From positions 150,150,997 to 150,214,996 of the forward strand of contig CM076854.1 of the NCBI GenBank assembly GCA_039519185.1: 64,000 nucleotides of DNA. Direction: 5' to 3'. The position numbers and the translations under genes are program-made. Positions within the stretch are counted from its first letter, which is position 1, and each line of letters opens with the position of its first letter. Below the pieces are notes generated by a model, which saw nothing but the letters and a program-made list of their open reading frames with translations, had not been told where the DNA came from and ran no database searches. Below, piece by piece: positions 1-12,273 of this stretch. The DNA comes from Astragalus membranaceus (lineage: Eukaryota; Streptophyta; Magnoliopsida; Fabales; Fabaceae).

Positions 1-40
1 TCTACCTGTTGTGGGGGTACATCCGCTTTGATAAATTACG

Positions 41-76
41 AAACGGATTTACCTTCTGCCAGGGTAAATCCGACTT
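41..76. repeat. Hairpin repeat, left side of MULE-OTU locus
   Basis: An inverted repeat with arms AACGGATTTACC and GGTAAATCCG around a short loop. The same core is found six more times at 3222-3512, on the other side of the transposase pseudogene, so these look like subterminal repeats of one element. The rest of 1-266 shows no gene. Confidence 0.5.
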
Positions 77-266
77 GTAAAAAAAGTTAAAACATTTAAT
101 ATTTTTAATTGGTATATATGGATAGATAGTTACACAAATGTGGGTATAATGATAAATACAATAAATGTCAATGTAAATCGTCGGAATCATGGGTTAAGTC
201 TACAATAGTGGGAGGGAGACGGGGCATCTTCAAAGCGGTAGACTGCCAAAGGGCAAAACGACCGGT

Positions 267-3171
267 TTAAAGATCCAGCCATGAAGTAGATTCATCTGAT
301 CTATTATGAGACCACATCAAAGCAACTGGAGGCAACGAACAGACAGGGGAGATCGAAATATGCATCCAATGGATATCCTTGACGTTCAGAATAGATATGA
401 TTTTATAGTTGGAAGAAGAATAACTACCTCTCAGAGGAAGATAAGTAAAATTCATATCCAAAGACAACTGAACTAGGGCCACATTATACTTAGTAGCTAT
501 AAAGTACCCCATCTCAGGCAAACTCAACCACTTATCCTCCTTCTGGAAACCGGGGTATTCAATGGATAACGCTTTTCTAAGAACAGCAAGTCAGTCCTTT
601 CCAAACATGTAAGTATATAGTTGCTCCCTCTCCTTTGTTTCTTTGATTAAATCTTGCCTAATTATAGGCCAACTATCCTCACCAAGATCGAGACCAACCG
701 CTACTGCTTGGAACCCACAATTACCATCCCGTTCAACATCAATAATTTTTTCCACATATGGTTGCACGTGATGAGGAACCGACGATAAATTGAATTTTGT
801 GTCACCCTGATGTGTTAATTTCTTAGAAACACTCTGAGATAGGATTGAACACCGCTGTGATGATTTTATACAAGAAGACCGCTGTGATGAATTTTTGGAA
901 GAAGTTCCAGATTCTTGAGTCAGTTTCATCTTCTCATCCACATGCTCCCACCCAGAAGGATCACGCTTGACATCATATAATTTCTGCTTCTTCTTCTTTG
1001 GTGCACCTTTTGTTTTTACTTTAAATGGTGGTGCAACCATTGAAGAAGTGGTAGGGAATGCAAGCTCATTAAATTGTTTCTTGAAGACAAATCTCTCCTC
1101 AGGAGTCATATGATTATATCTCACCCAAATCATCTCCATTTGGTAAGAAATATCACAGTCAGCCGATTTTTCCTGCAAGAATTTATCATCCATAGAATCC
1201 AAACTCAATTTTTTCCAATGGTCGTCTATAACATCCAACGGAATAGGAGTACCGGAGACATGGTACACACCTAGCTCACAAGCACAAGGAAGAAGATGTG
1301 TCTTTCTAATAATGCACCCACAGCGGGCTTTGTCATATCCAACCCCAGATGTCGATTTTGAAAACTCTTTAACAATATGATCCAAAGCATTTAAAGAGAC
1401 AAGACCGCGAAGCTTTTTAAACAAAGGAGTATTGGAAGCCACTTCAATACGGTTGATGCTTCTTTGAAAAGACCCGATGACTTTATCAAATTGAAGAGTA
1501 AGCATCTCATGCATAGATGTAAAAGACTTAGACAAGTCACCTCCAGAAGTCCTCAACTATCTCTTCAAAGTCTAATGAGCTGACTCGACTCTTAAATAAT
1601 AGCAATAAACACGTGTCAGAAAAATTTAAACTACGATAAAAATACTAAACACGTGTCAAAAAAATTTAAACTACGATAAAAAAACTAAACACGTGTCAAA
1701 AAAATTTAAACTACGATAAAAATACTAAACACGTGTCAAAAAAATTTAAACTACGATAAAAATACTAAACACGTGTCAAAAAAATTTAAACTACGATAAA
1801 AATACTAAACACGTGTCAAAAAAATTTAAACTACGATAAAAATACCTATTGGTGGTCTGATTCCCGAAGTGTGGGATCTGGTTTGTCCATGCCAAGATAA
1901 ATCTTTCCTTATGCTTTGTCAACCACGTGTCATGCACATACTTAATAAGAGCGGGCAAATCAACGCAGGAGTCCTCAAAAATCTTCAAGTGAGCTGAGTA
2001 CTCTGACTCGTCAAGTGAATCAATAATGTTATGCCAAAGACAGATGACGTCCTTTTGCCTATCCACGTGCACCAACTCTTTAATCTTCGCTTTCACATTT
2101 TTAGTCACGTGCCAAGAACATAACAAATTTGTAGCGGAAGGAAAGACATCAACAATACCAGACATAAGACCAAGATCTCTATCAGTCAACAACACCTGAG
2201 GCTGAAGCCCGTGTAAGTCAAATAATTCTTTTAGTTGGTACAATGCCCAAGTAAAATGAATTCCAAGCTCGTGTGAAATATAGGCAAAAGCAACCGAGAA
2301 AGTTAACTCCGTTGAAGTGACACCTACAATCTCTAATAGAGGTAGATTGTATTTGTTGGTCTTGTAGGTGGTGTCAAGAATAAGAACCTTTGGAAACAAC
2401 CAGAATAACTTAATAGACGTGGGATGCGCCCACATGATGTCACTGACCACATCGGAACCCTCAACTTTTCTGCTCCAACATAAATAATTTTGCGTGTCAA
2501 TCAATCTCAAAAGCTCTTGAATGTCCGTTCTAGGACCCCTCTTAGAAGACCTATAGGCGTAACGCTGCCTATATATTTGAGGAAGAGAAGTGACGTTGTC
2601 CGGATAATGGTTCTTCAAAGCAGTAAGACAATCTTTCGGGGCAACATTCAGATCAGTGTGCTCATTAACAATAGCTTTCTGCGGCTTAGTTAAACGACCA
2701 AAAGCTGTCGACCCAACCGGGGTAGTAAGCAACTGATGTGTGTGAAGACCACACCTAACATTAACACGCCAACCCCCATGACGTATTGTACAAGTAGCTC
2801 TCAATGTAAACGGAGAGCTTCTTCTTTTAGACCCGAAAACTCTAGAATCATTAGACCACTTCCCTTGCTTCTCGCAACCAAATATAATCTTATCTCTAGA
2901 ACCCCTTTTACCTCCAGCTTTGTCAGATCTTACGATGATAACCACAACTCCAATACGCCTCCCAACCGCGTTAGCCCACTCTTCAACATCCTGGCGTGTA
3001 GAAAAAATCTACAAAATAGAAAAAATAGATAAATGTTGCGCACTTAATTAATTAAATATCTACCAAACTTTAATCAAGAAAATTGGTTTCAAAAATATAC
3101 CCTCTCCGTCCAGAATGCCTCTGTAGTGTCTACCACGAAAGGAACGACCTGCGACTCTGTATGCACAATAC
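267..3171 (-). pseudogene. FAR1/MULE transposase with C-terminal OTU domain, broken
   Basis: Read on the minus strand there are at least three exons: 3171-3101, 3008-1846 and 1590-267, joined by GT-AG introns at 3009-3100 and 1591-1845. The upstream end is incomplete because 3171 follows an acceptor-like AG. The first two exons give a FAR1-type N-terminus (VEEWANAVGRR, then GCEKQGKW) and a MULE transposase core with LLTDRDLGLM and a CSWHVTKN motif. The third exon continues with VESAH, a Cys-rich SWIM-like segment (RCGCIIRKTHLLPCAC) and an OTU cysteine-protease domain with the catalytic DGNCGF box near 720 and a HWMH histidine near 360. Three in-frame stops lie in the third exon: TAG after VESAH near 1575, TAG a few codons later near 1560, and TGA at 591. 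The gene is therefore a pseudogene. FAR1, MULE and OTU together is a known plant transposase layout; family membership is inferred from the motifs. Confidence 0.85.
1591..1845 (-). repeat. Intron made of six 40-bp tandem repeats
   Basis: Between the two main transposase exons lies a 255-bp intron with donor GTATTTTTATCG at 1845 and acceptor TTTAAG ending at 1591. Positions 1609-1845 consist of six near-identical 40-bp units starting at 1609, 1649, 1689, 1729, 1769 and 1809. Each unit carries the palindrome CACGTG and, on the minus strand, the donor-like GTATTTTTATCG preceded by TTTA. Joining the exons restores the family motif NRVESAH, which is the evidence that this is an intron. Confidence 0.85.
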
Positions 3172-3221
3172 CTGTTTCAAAATAGAACAACAGTTATAAA
3201 GTAAATAATTAAAAAAAAAAC

Positions 3222-3512
3222 AAAGCGGATTTACGTGACTTCAAACGTAAATCTGCTTTCTATTTTTTACAAATCGGATATACCCTCATCCAGGTATATC
3301 CGATTTGTTAAACGATAAAGGCGGATTTAGGTAAATCCGATTGCGCATCGGATTTAGCTAAATCCGATTTATTAATATTTCGCCTTCCGTTCAGAATTAA
3401 ATTGTCAAATCAGATTTATCTGTCATTTTGATAGATCCGATTTGACTTATGCGTCGAATTTTAAGTATTTAAAGCTAATCGGATTTACCTTCCATTTAGG
3501 TAAATCCGATTT
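3222..3512. repeat. Cluster of six hairpins with a shared core
   Basis: Six inverted repeats lie in 291 bp at 3222-3259, 3271-3306, 3322-3339, 3347-3368, 3405-3445 and 3477-3512. All use variants of the arm ATCGGATTTA and its complement TAAATCCGAT. One more copy is at 41-76, across the transposase pseudogene. They may be subterminal transposase-binding sites or a foldback end; no clear long terminal inverted repeat or TSD was found. Positions 3513-3919 downstream hold nothing I can name. Confidence 0.7.
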
Positions 3513-3927
3513 CCAGATTAAGTGGTCTCCCACCAGAGAATCTTCCAAAAGTTAATTTTTGTAATTTATGTCAGGGGTATTTTTGGGATTACGATTTTGG
3601 GTGGGGGTACATGAAAGCTGATGGGGGTATAAAAAAAAACCATCCCAAAATTGACTTGACAACAATGGGTTGATCCAACCCAAATTGACGGTTCAACTTG
3701 GGAGTTGGGAGCAATAAAATATAGAAACTTTACCGAAAATATTATCACAAAAGAAATAAAAAATAAAATAAGAACACTTTCAAATAATATTTTAATCGAT
3801 AAACAATATTATGAAAATAAAAAATTATTTCCATGTTATTGGTGTGCAATTTCCACCGGTTTTGCCGACGACTAATCTACGCCGGTCCGTGTGGTTCTCC
3901 CCTCCCAACAGATCCTTACTTTATTTC

Positions 3928-4512
3928 CAAGGTTGTCAAAACCGGACCGGACCGGGCGGTTCGACCGGTTGAACCGGGAACCGGACCCCTATCCGGTCCA
4001 GTTGAACCCCAAAACCGGATTGCTGAAGAACCGGGAATTGAACCGGAAAAATGGCCAAAAACAGGGAACCGGACCAGAAACCGGCCAAAAACCGGGAACC
4101 GGACAGAAAACCGGATTTTTTTTATTTTTCTTAAAAAATGGTATATCATGTTGATTTTGGAAAAAAATGATAAATGATGTTGAATTTCGGTATATGGGAT
4201 ATTTTTTATACATTTTTATAATTAAATTGATAAAATAAATAAATAATTAAAAAATAAATGTGTGCACTAATATTACTACGAGAGTATTTACATTATACTA
4301 GTATCTAACTATCTATGATTGTTGAATATTATAATTTTATTATGTCATACTATGATTTTTTTTGTTTTTTATCCTTTATATATTGTAAAAAATATATTAA
4401 ATAATGTATTTAATTAATTCCGGTTCAACCCCCGATTCAACCGGTTGAACCCAAGAACTCCTGAACCGCTACCTCTTCTGGTTCAATGTCCGGTCCGGTT
4501 TTGATTACCTTG
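3928..4512. mobile_element. Non-autonomous hAT-type MITE
   Basis: The left end CAAGGTTGTCAAAACCGG is inverted at the right end as CCGGTTTTGATTACCTTG. A perfect 8-bp TSD, TTTATTTC, stands at 3920-3927 and 4513-4520, the size typical of hAT insertions. The first ~180 bp are runs of ACCGG/CCGGTT words, which make spurious ORFs on both strands; the centre is AT-rich. No transposase is present. From 4513 to about 4950 there is only AT-rich sequence. Confidence 0.9.
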
Positions 4513-4949
4513 TTTATTTCAAACAAACAAAGAAAAAAATTATTCTTCTTTTGTTTTGTTTTCTCTTCTACTAAACAAACTAAAAAATCATTTCATTTTC
4601 CGTCCTCTTTTCCTTCTTTCATTTGAACTGATCGATTCAACCAAAACCAACCAGTTCGACCAGTGAGTCAACTGCATCAGTAATATGATTAAACTGCTCT
4701 GAGCCAGGTTGAATCGTTGAGTAAATTTGTTTGTTTTTTTTATTCCACAAATATTAATATTTATGTATTCATTTCTTCATTATTATCTTGTTCAATTGTA
4801 ATTTGAATCCAGTGTAGTTGAATCATAATACAGAAGTTTCACATGTTCACTTTTAAAAATAAAAACATATATACAGATATCTCATGATAAAAATTTCAAA
4901 TACTTATTCCTTCATAGTATCCACTATTTCTCTCATTTAATATTCTCTT

Positions 4950-5698
4950 CTCTCAAGTCAGATATAGCAGCGTCCGACTTTAAATGTTAGGCGTTAGAAT
5001 TTTATTTTCATTCTAATTACAAATTTGCCACCGCATCCACCTTTTAAGTCAGATATTTGAGCAGCCGACTTTAAAAGTCTAATTCTTTTCCCAATTTTGT
5101 ACTAGTGTTATCTCATTTTTGCTTAGTTTTCTCTCTTAAAAAAAGCCTAAAGGCATTAAAATTTTATACTCTCAAATTAAGAAGAAGGGAGTAGAGCACC
5201 CAACCAATAAACTAAAAGAAGAAGAGTCGCAATAAAAAAAAAACCTACAAAGAGAATCCAAACAACCAGGGAACTGGGAAGCAAAAGAACAAAGGGAATC
5301 TACCTCAAGAACAGGAAGTGAGAGCCGATGAAGGTTCGAGAGGGAGGCTGGCAGCAGGTCCGATGTTATGGGGGCGGCAGAGCGGACCCATTGTAGGTGG
5401 CAACAGGTCAGGTTTTGCGGGAAACAATTTGGGTTAGCTTTAGGGTTTCGCTTGCAAGAAACAATTTGTGGAAAATGAAAGGATTTTCGGGACTTTGAAG
5501 ATATATTAAGGATTTGCGGGAAACAAAATTGCTCGCACGCAGAAATGTTTTGGCTTGCGGTCGGTCAATTTGGCTTCTTGGTGATTTACGACCGACGTTA
5601 AATGCCGGTTAAAACACCAAAAGAAAACTATCTAGCGTCAGTTGCAGGCATGCACCCGACGTTAATCAAGTGACGTAAAATTCTTTTTTTCTTGTAGA
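4950..5698. mobile_element. CACTA-type remnant
   Basis: The right edge CTTTTTTTCTTGTAG resembles the inverted CACTA terminus (CTACAAGAAAA), although the outermost bases read AG where TG is expected. Subterminal-type inverted words are present, such as AAGTCAGATAT...CCGACTTT near 4958 and 5047 and ACCGACGTTAAATGCCGGT near 5589. The left terminus was not found and no coding region is visible. From 5699 to 6060 there is no recognisable gene. Confidence 0.4.
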
Positions 5699-6060
5699 GT
5701 TGTAGCGTACCTCCGTGCAAATTTGTTTGCTGATTTAGCAAAATGAATTTGTCTCAACTTGATTTTTATTTCACATTTTAAATTAAACATTTATTATTAT
5801 TTTTTTCATTTATGCTCCTAATTATCACGAGATTTTATACATAGAATAAATGACTCACGTTTATTCATGTGTTTATTTATGTGGAGAGATAAATAGTTTA
5901 ATAGTAAATTATACTACTTTTTATAAAATTTGGGGAGCGGATTCTCTCCCGTTGCATCTTGACCCTCTATTTTATTTAATGAGAATCAATGGTTATGATT
6001 TAAACATATACAATTTTTTTATGTTGTCAATTTTTTTTTGTCCACCCCATTTACCCCACT

Positions 6061-6145
6061 TTTAGCGTAAAACCTCTTCATCTTCTTCGTTCAACACACA
6101 CAGAAAGACATTTTTTTTGACAAAGCACTGACACAAACAACACAT
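6061..6145. repeat. Repeat shared with 19789-19880
   Basis: The stretch beginning TTTAGCGTAAAACCTCTTC recurs at 19789, where it directly follows a Helitron CTAG terminus. Here it continues upstream without a break. This copy therefore serves as an empty-site reference for the insertion at 19788. In turn a hairpin-ended element interrupts this copy near 6146. Confidence 0.7.
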
Positions 6146-6494
6146 TATTGATACTCGTGCATACGCACGAGTGCTGTCGTGTTCTTTTTATGAATGAACT
6201 TAGACAGTATTTAAATAGTCTGAATATTACTCTGCGAAAATAAAGACAAATTTAAAGTAGATAAAAATGAGTTTCAAAAGAAATAGAGAAATATTAAAAT
6301 CTAAAAATGTAAAAGTATCATTTAAAAACAATCTGTGCATTTATCCTGTGTTTTTTTATATATCAATGCAGTGTTTGTTATATATTAGTGTTGTTATCCC
6401 GTGTTTTTTTATATATCAGTGTAGTTATCCCGTGTTTTTATATATATCGTTGCAGTTATCCCCGTATTTTTTTATATATCACTGCAGTTATCCC
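6146..6494 (-). mobile_element. Helitron-like 3' end (minus orientation)
   Basis: A perfect hairpin, ACTCGTGC / GCACGAGT with a 4-nt loop, lies at 6153-6172. Beside it is a terminal segment homologous to those ending at 19788 and 40980. Positions 6330-6490 hold four copies of a ~32-bp word, on the minus strand ATAACTGCACTGATATATAA followed by A-rich sequence and CACGGG. The typical Helitron CTRR terminus is degenerate here (ATCAA). The element abuts the gypsy protease remnant at about 6495. Its 5' end was not located. Confidence 0.55.
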
Positions 6495-9400
6495 ATGGTA
6501 CGGGAAAGAAATAACACTATCAGTCGCAGGTAGGGAATGCTCCACCACTTCAGAAGGAAACCCAATGGTACGGTTGAAGCAATCAATGGTAACATAGTTG
6601 GTAGTCATCCAGTTCATTCCCAATACGATCTCCATCCCCCTCATAGGCAAACAGATAAAATCCACAACGAAATTTCTGCTTCCTATGGTAAGCAAACAGT
6701 TAAGACATAACGACTGGGTTCGAACACGACCCCTTGCAGCAGTAAGGATAGTTATCGGTTCGGATATAGGAGATACCGTTAATCCTAACCGTTCAGCACA
6801 TGCTTCTGAGATAAAACAATGAGTAGCACCAGAATCATACAATATATTAACAGAATGATGGAATATAGAACCTGTACCCCTTATAAGATTATCATCAGGC
6901 TTGATAGTTTGAGCGTCTAAGGTGTTGACTCGAGTCTGTCTTGGAGAATCAGGAGATTCTAAGAAAGCTTTCCTCGCCGGGAAATCGTTTGCATAATGGC
7001 CCACTTCCTTGCAAAAGTAACACTGATTCGGCACAGCTTGGAATTTTCCCCAATGATACTTCTTAGAGAAAGAACACTTGTTAGGCCGTGAAGAATCATT
7101 GGTCTGTACCTGGTTTCCTTTGTCAGAATTTCCCTTGTGTCTAGGGTTGGAAGAGGTTGATTCATTACCCCTTCACTTGTCCTTCCATAAATCCTTCCTC
7201 TCTGCATACATCCTCTTGAGATCTTCTTCAGCGGTGTGAGCTTGTTGTTGGACTATATGATAACCTTAGAGGGGGACAAATAAGGTTATATGCAAAACTT
7301 GAATTCTTTTCAGTTTTCAAAAACTTTTACGATGCTAGTTTAAATCAGATGCGGAAACTAAGATTTAAACTATATGCATTAACTAAGTAGGCTTTACTTA
7401 TGACAGTTTATTCACAGTTGCAATATTACGCTAACGATTCAGTAATCAGATTTCTCGATATACAGATATTTATATGCAGCGTAATGATATCAAATATAAC
7501 TATAAGCAGATATGAACAATAAAGAAAGTAAAGAGAGAGGGATAGAGATACACCAAGATTTTTACGAGGTTCGGGATAAAAGCCCTACGTCCTCGGCCTC
7601 AGGCTTTGCAACCTTTGGATTTGCTGACAACCACTATATGATGAAGAATGTTTTACAAACAAGCAACTTCAAATAGGAAATCTCAATTTACCCAAATTGA
7701 GAACCCGAGCTCCCCGCTAAGGATTTCACAACCGCTTCGGATTTCACAACCGCTTCAATCTCCCTGATTGAACGACCCAAGAATGCTTCCCAGGATTTCA
7801 CAATAACCACTTCAATCTCCCCGATTGAATGACCCAAGATCACCTCCCAGGATTTCAAACCAACTCAATTTCCCAGATTGAGAGACCCAAGAACACTTCC
7901 CAGGATTTCAAAGCCACCACGAATACAGAACAATACAATTGAGAACCTATGAACCAATCACTCCAGCAGAATAACAATATAGTAGAGAGAGAGATGATTG
8001 GTTTTGAAATGAAGAACTTTAACAAAAGATTTGACAATGAAAGCTCTTTTTCTCTTTTCTATTGATTTGAAAATGTATGTAGAAGAGAAGTGTAGTGGTG
8101 TGTTTGATTTGTGAATCCAAGGCCCCTATTTATAGGATTTACAAAAATATGACCGTTGGAGGATTTTGTAAAATGTTAGAATCGATTCTTTGCTTTTAGA
8201 AAGGAATGTATTGTAATCGATTCTTTGCTTAAAACAAGGAGTGAGTAATCGATTCTTGGCCTTTAGAAAATAATGGAAATCTATTTCATGCTTAGTTGAA
8301 TGAAGCTCATAATCGATTCTTTGCTTAGGCTTAAGTATAGCATAAATTGATTATGTGCTTCTCAATAGATTATGAAATAGATTATGTGCTTCTTAATAGA
8401 TTATGAAATAGATTACATGCTTAACAATGGATTAGGAAATCGATTCTTTGCTTCAACAATAGATTAGGAAATCGATTGTTCTCTTTCATTTGGAGTTAGA
8501 AATCAATTTTAAACAACAATGAGACCATGTAGAAATCGATTCTTAACTTTTAAAAAGCTTTCCCATGTTGTGTGCCTTTCACATGCATGCATGCATTTGA
8601 CTAAAATATTTTTCAAAGGCTTTTAACACAACAATTTTATTTTCAAAACATTTTTAAAAACATCATTTCTCTTCTACTAAATGTCATAAAGCTGAAGGGA
8701 TAGGATCTTACATTTGAGTCCTATCAAAAACAGATAAATAATTAGGTCTTCAACTTCATTGATGCTTCTTCTGCAAGCCATTGCACTTTAGTCCTTGCTC
8801 TTTGATTTAATCCCTGTTCTTTGATTTTGTCCCTGTACTTTAATTCAACTGCAACCATTAGTAGACAAGATGTAATTTGTTATCATACAAAACAAAGAGC
8901 GTTTGTCCTTGGTTCAACACTTGTTGTACCAACGTAGGATAAGTGGCCATAGTGTAGGAACTAAGACCTTGGTTCACATCACCACGAAGACCTTGTTTAA
9001 ACATAATCATCTTCCACCGGTCATTAGGAGCATGAGTTCCTACTTCATAAAATTGAGACAATATCTCAAATTTTGCTGCATATTCCCCAACTGACATGTT
9101 CTCCTACTTCAGATTAACGAACTCAACTTGTTTGGCAAGTCTCTGAGCATCAAGAAAGAAATGACCCAGGAATAACTCCTTAAAGTTATCCCAATTAAGA
9201 GGTCCCTTGAGTTGAAGCATCCTGCGTGCATTGGTCCACCAAGTATGAGCATCTTTATCCAGAGCATTGGCAGCACAAATCACTTTCTCTGTTTCATCAC
9301 ATTGTATGGTCAGAAAAATTCTCTCCATGGCATCCACCCATAAATGAGCTTTCATTGGGTCGGATCCTCCTTTGAAGATTGGAGGTTTCATTTTCAGAAA

Positions 9401-9625
9401 CTGGAAGTACATCCTGTTAGGATCCTCAGGTTGTGGTACATTGACTGGCTCATTCGGTTGTGGTTGGGGCACTTGATGCATCTGCTGCATTTTAGCCATT
9501 TGAGCCATCTGTTGCTGCTGCATTAGCAGCATGTCATTCATCATATTCTGTTGAGTTTCGATGACATTTTGCATCCATTCTTGATGAGGATCAATAGGTG
9601 GGTTTCTCCTACGCCTTCCAGGCAT
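6495..9625 (-). pseudogene. Ty3/gypsy gag-protease remnant
   Basis: The start is ATG at 9625 (MPGRRRRNPP), followed by a Gln/Met-rich stretch and a retrotransposon Gag core (HTWWTNARRM, then MSVGEYAAKFEIL). A zinc knuckle (CYFCKEVGHYANDF) and a retropepsin-type site, LYDSGATHCFI, near 6845 follow. A solo LTR at 7246-8919 splits it; removing the LTR and one TSD copy restores the VQQAHT reading. There are in-frame stops at 9104-9106 and 7173-7175. The last zinc-knuckle Cys is replaced by Phe. Reverse transcriptase and the rest of pol are missing because a Helitron-like tail replaces them at about 6495. The lineage is probably Tekay/Del-like, by its LTR ends and the domain style. Confidence 0.8.
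7246..8919. mobile_element. Solo LTR inserted in the gypsy gag
   Basis: The sequence runs from TGTTGGACTATATG to TTGGTTCAACA and is flanked by the perfect 5-bp TSD CTTGT at 7241-7245 and 8920-8924. No coding region lies between, so it reads as a 1674-bp solo LTR, copia-like by its TGTTG...CAACA ends (inference). Inside, 7690-7920 holds about four imperfect repeats of a ~65-bp unit (CCCAGGATTTCA...GATTGA), and 8160-8540 holds about ten words AAATCGATTCTTTGCTT. Confidence 0.8.
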
Positions 9626-9707
9626 GATTCTGCGAAATATGCACAAAGTATTAAGTTGATCAGGCTCAATGTCTAATAGCATACTAAGAAGAATCAGACT
9701 TAGAAAA

Positions 9708-11711
9708 TGTAACACCCCAATATTTCTAACATGTAGATACATTGAAATGCACAGCTTGGCCATAATCAAAGGACACAATCCCTGTTTAGATATTGAACAT
9801 GCTAAATTTTTCCGATAATAAAACATAATATCTCATATTCATCCGTCTTCATTTCCATGAAGTTCACTTGGTTCACAACTTAAAAGGAATACAAGGTCTA
9901 TAGTTCAATATCATAAACAGAGGAGCGGAATAGGTTTATACAACTCATATCAATACAAGTTACATAACCATAACAGAAACAACAAAAGAAGAACAATCAG
10001 AAACATCAAGACTACAAGTCTTCGGCTTCGCCATAATAAGCACGCCACCTACTCGTGTCGCCTTGTCTTCCTTTTCCCTTGTTTCTCTGTAAAAACCACA
10101 ATGATTATAGGGTGAGATAACATATCTCAGTGAGTTCTACTGTGCCCCCTCACAGTCACTTGGTTCAATTATAAAACCGTTGCAACATAGTTAAATTTAT
10201 AAACTATTTGCGTATATACATTCTTAGTCCATTACCGACCGTGCAACAGCCACAATCTCGACATTTAATGTGCTATTAATTTATTTTTAAGCCTTGTAAG
10301 TTACTTTACCATCACAAGCTTACCAATCGAAACACCGACCGTGCAACAGCCACAATCTCGGCGAATCGTGCATTGAACTTAGCATAACATCGTCCGTGCA
10401 ACAGCCACAATCACGATAAACCCCCGTTAGTAACTATTCCATAACGTTTCCAGGGCCTAGGGTAGGGGCTCATGACTTCCCCGCCTAGTATGCTATTCGT
10501 TGGGTCGTCACCCAACTTGATATAATTTATATATCACACCCGCATTGGGCCGACTTCTATATTCGATATATTCTATATCTATCGTTGTTTTATAACCCGT
10601 TTTGATGAATACGATACTAGACATCCGACGTTATAATACGGTATCAAGTTGTACACATAATCCGATTAGTTATTCAAAACATGTACTCACACGCGACCTA
10701 CTTTTCGATTTTTCGAATATTTATACTTTCAAAACCTTTTTCTCAAAAATCAAGTTGAACACCTTCAAAACAATGATTTTATCAAGGTAATATCATCACA
10801 ATTGGTTGGGAAGAAGATTAGAAGAGGTTTGAAATCGAAATGAGCGACGAAACGAGAAATTTGCACCCCGAGACAGAACCACACGCACAGTCTGTGCCGT
10901 AGGGGCGCACGACCCGTGCGTGATGCACCATTTTAATTAACCAACATGCGAAACTGGCGCACGGTTTGTGCCACAGGGGCACATGATCCGTGTGCCCTGT
11001 TCTGTAATCCGGTTTCCTTCCGTTTCTCTCGTTTCGCTTCTCCGTTCGCGTCCAATCCCAATTCCGATCAAACTCCAACTTCAAAACAGATAATATATAT
11101 TGTATTCCAGTCCATAATTCCAGTCCACAATCAATATAACATATATATATATATATATTCGTAAAAACCGAAATACGCGATATTTTAGAAAAACGGTTTT
11201 CGACTCAAATATCGTTTCTAAATCAGAATATCAAGTATATCAAAATCATCAGAATCAAAATGCCAAAAACCCTATAGTGAGTAAAACTCACCGATTTGGA
11301 GAGTTCATTCGAAATCAAGTTTCCACGCGAAATAACCGAACGGTGACCACTCGAACAATCCCCGTAAACGTCCAAACCGTTCCAAAACCGACACCAACAG
11401 CCCCTATTTCGAACCCAAGCTCTTTTGTTACTGAGATTGCTTCCAAAATGACCCTAACCACAATGTAGCTTCAAGGAGTTGCTAAGGGTTACTCCCAAGG
11501 TTCCAAAGAGCACATGCAATGCTTCACCAAGTTGAAAACTTTGAGCTTCCAAATCCAACAATGGCAAGTGGTGATTTAGAGAGTGTTAGGTTCAGAAATT
11601 GGTACCAAAATAAAGAGGATTGAAAATGGAATTGAATGGCACAAGGAGAATTTACATGCAAGAAAGTTTGGTGGAGGTGGTGCTCCTCTCCTCTCCTCCC
11701 TCCTTCGCCCC

Positions 11712-11771
<60 letters not shown>

Positions 11772-12232
11772 TCTTCAAAAATTCTGAATTTTAAGTTTGC
11801 TGGGATTCAGTGGCAAGGGAGTGGAAAATCAGTTGGGTTAAGGCTGATGTGTCTTCAAAAGAAGGGAAATGTCCATTTTGCCCTTATGTACAATTCTCAC
11901 TTTCATTCTCCTTTCTCTCACTTTCATTTCTCAAATTTTATTCCCCTATAGTTCCATCTGAATGGTTAGTCATCAAGGATGGTGATAATTTTTTAATGGT
12001 CTGAGGGTTTAAAATTGTTGGAAAAGACCAAAATACCCTTGGCCCGTTAATTCAGTCTAAACTGTTATTTTTGCCCAAGTTTTCTTTAGCTTGCACTTTA
12101 ATTCTATGGTTTATCCACTAAATGTTGCTTTCTCGACCATTCCATATCAATGACATGATTTATCTTTCATTCGAATAATAAATCACGCGTAACTTCCATA
12201 AATTGAATTTATCAAAAATTTGGGATGTTACA
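9708..12232 (-). mobile_element. Solo LTR of the gypsy family, in the leader
   Basis: TGTAACACCCC at the left and GGGATGTTACA at the right are gypsy LTR ends. The flanks GAAAA (9703-9707) and GAAGA (12233-12237) differ at one base and are taken as a decayed TSD. The sequence is closely related along its length to the LTR at 12293-14714. It separates that LTR's PBS and leader from the gag start. It holds a (CT)n run at 11717-11767 and an (AT)n run near 11141; ORFs there are repeat artefacts. Confidence 0.7.
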
Positions 12233-12273
12233 GAAGACGTAAAAGACTCTTAACATCTAAGTCCGACTAGGTC

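Noticed and set aside
1609..1845. Regular 40-bp repeats resembling a CRISPR array
   Set aside because: There are no variable spacers; the whole unit repeats, it sits in an intron, and the sequence is plant nuclear DNA.
3833..4213. ORFs of Pro/Gly/Arg-rich proteins on both strands
   Set aside because: They lie mainly in ACCGG/CCGGTT word repeats at the end of a hAT MITE.
11583..11951. ORFs with Ser-Leu and Arg-Glu runs
   Set aside because: They are translations of a (CT)n microsatellite inside an LTR.
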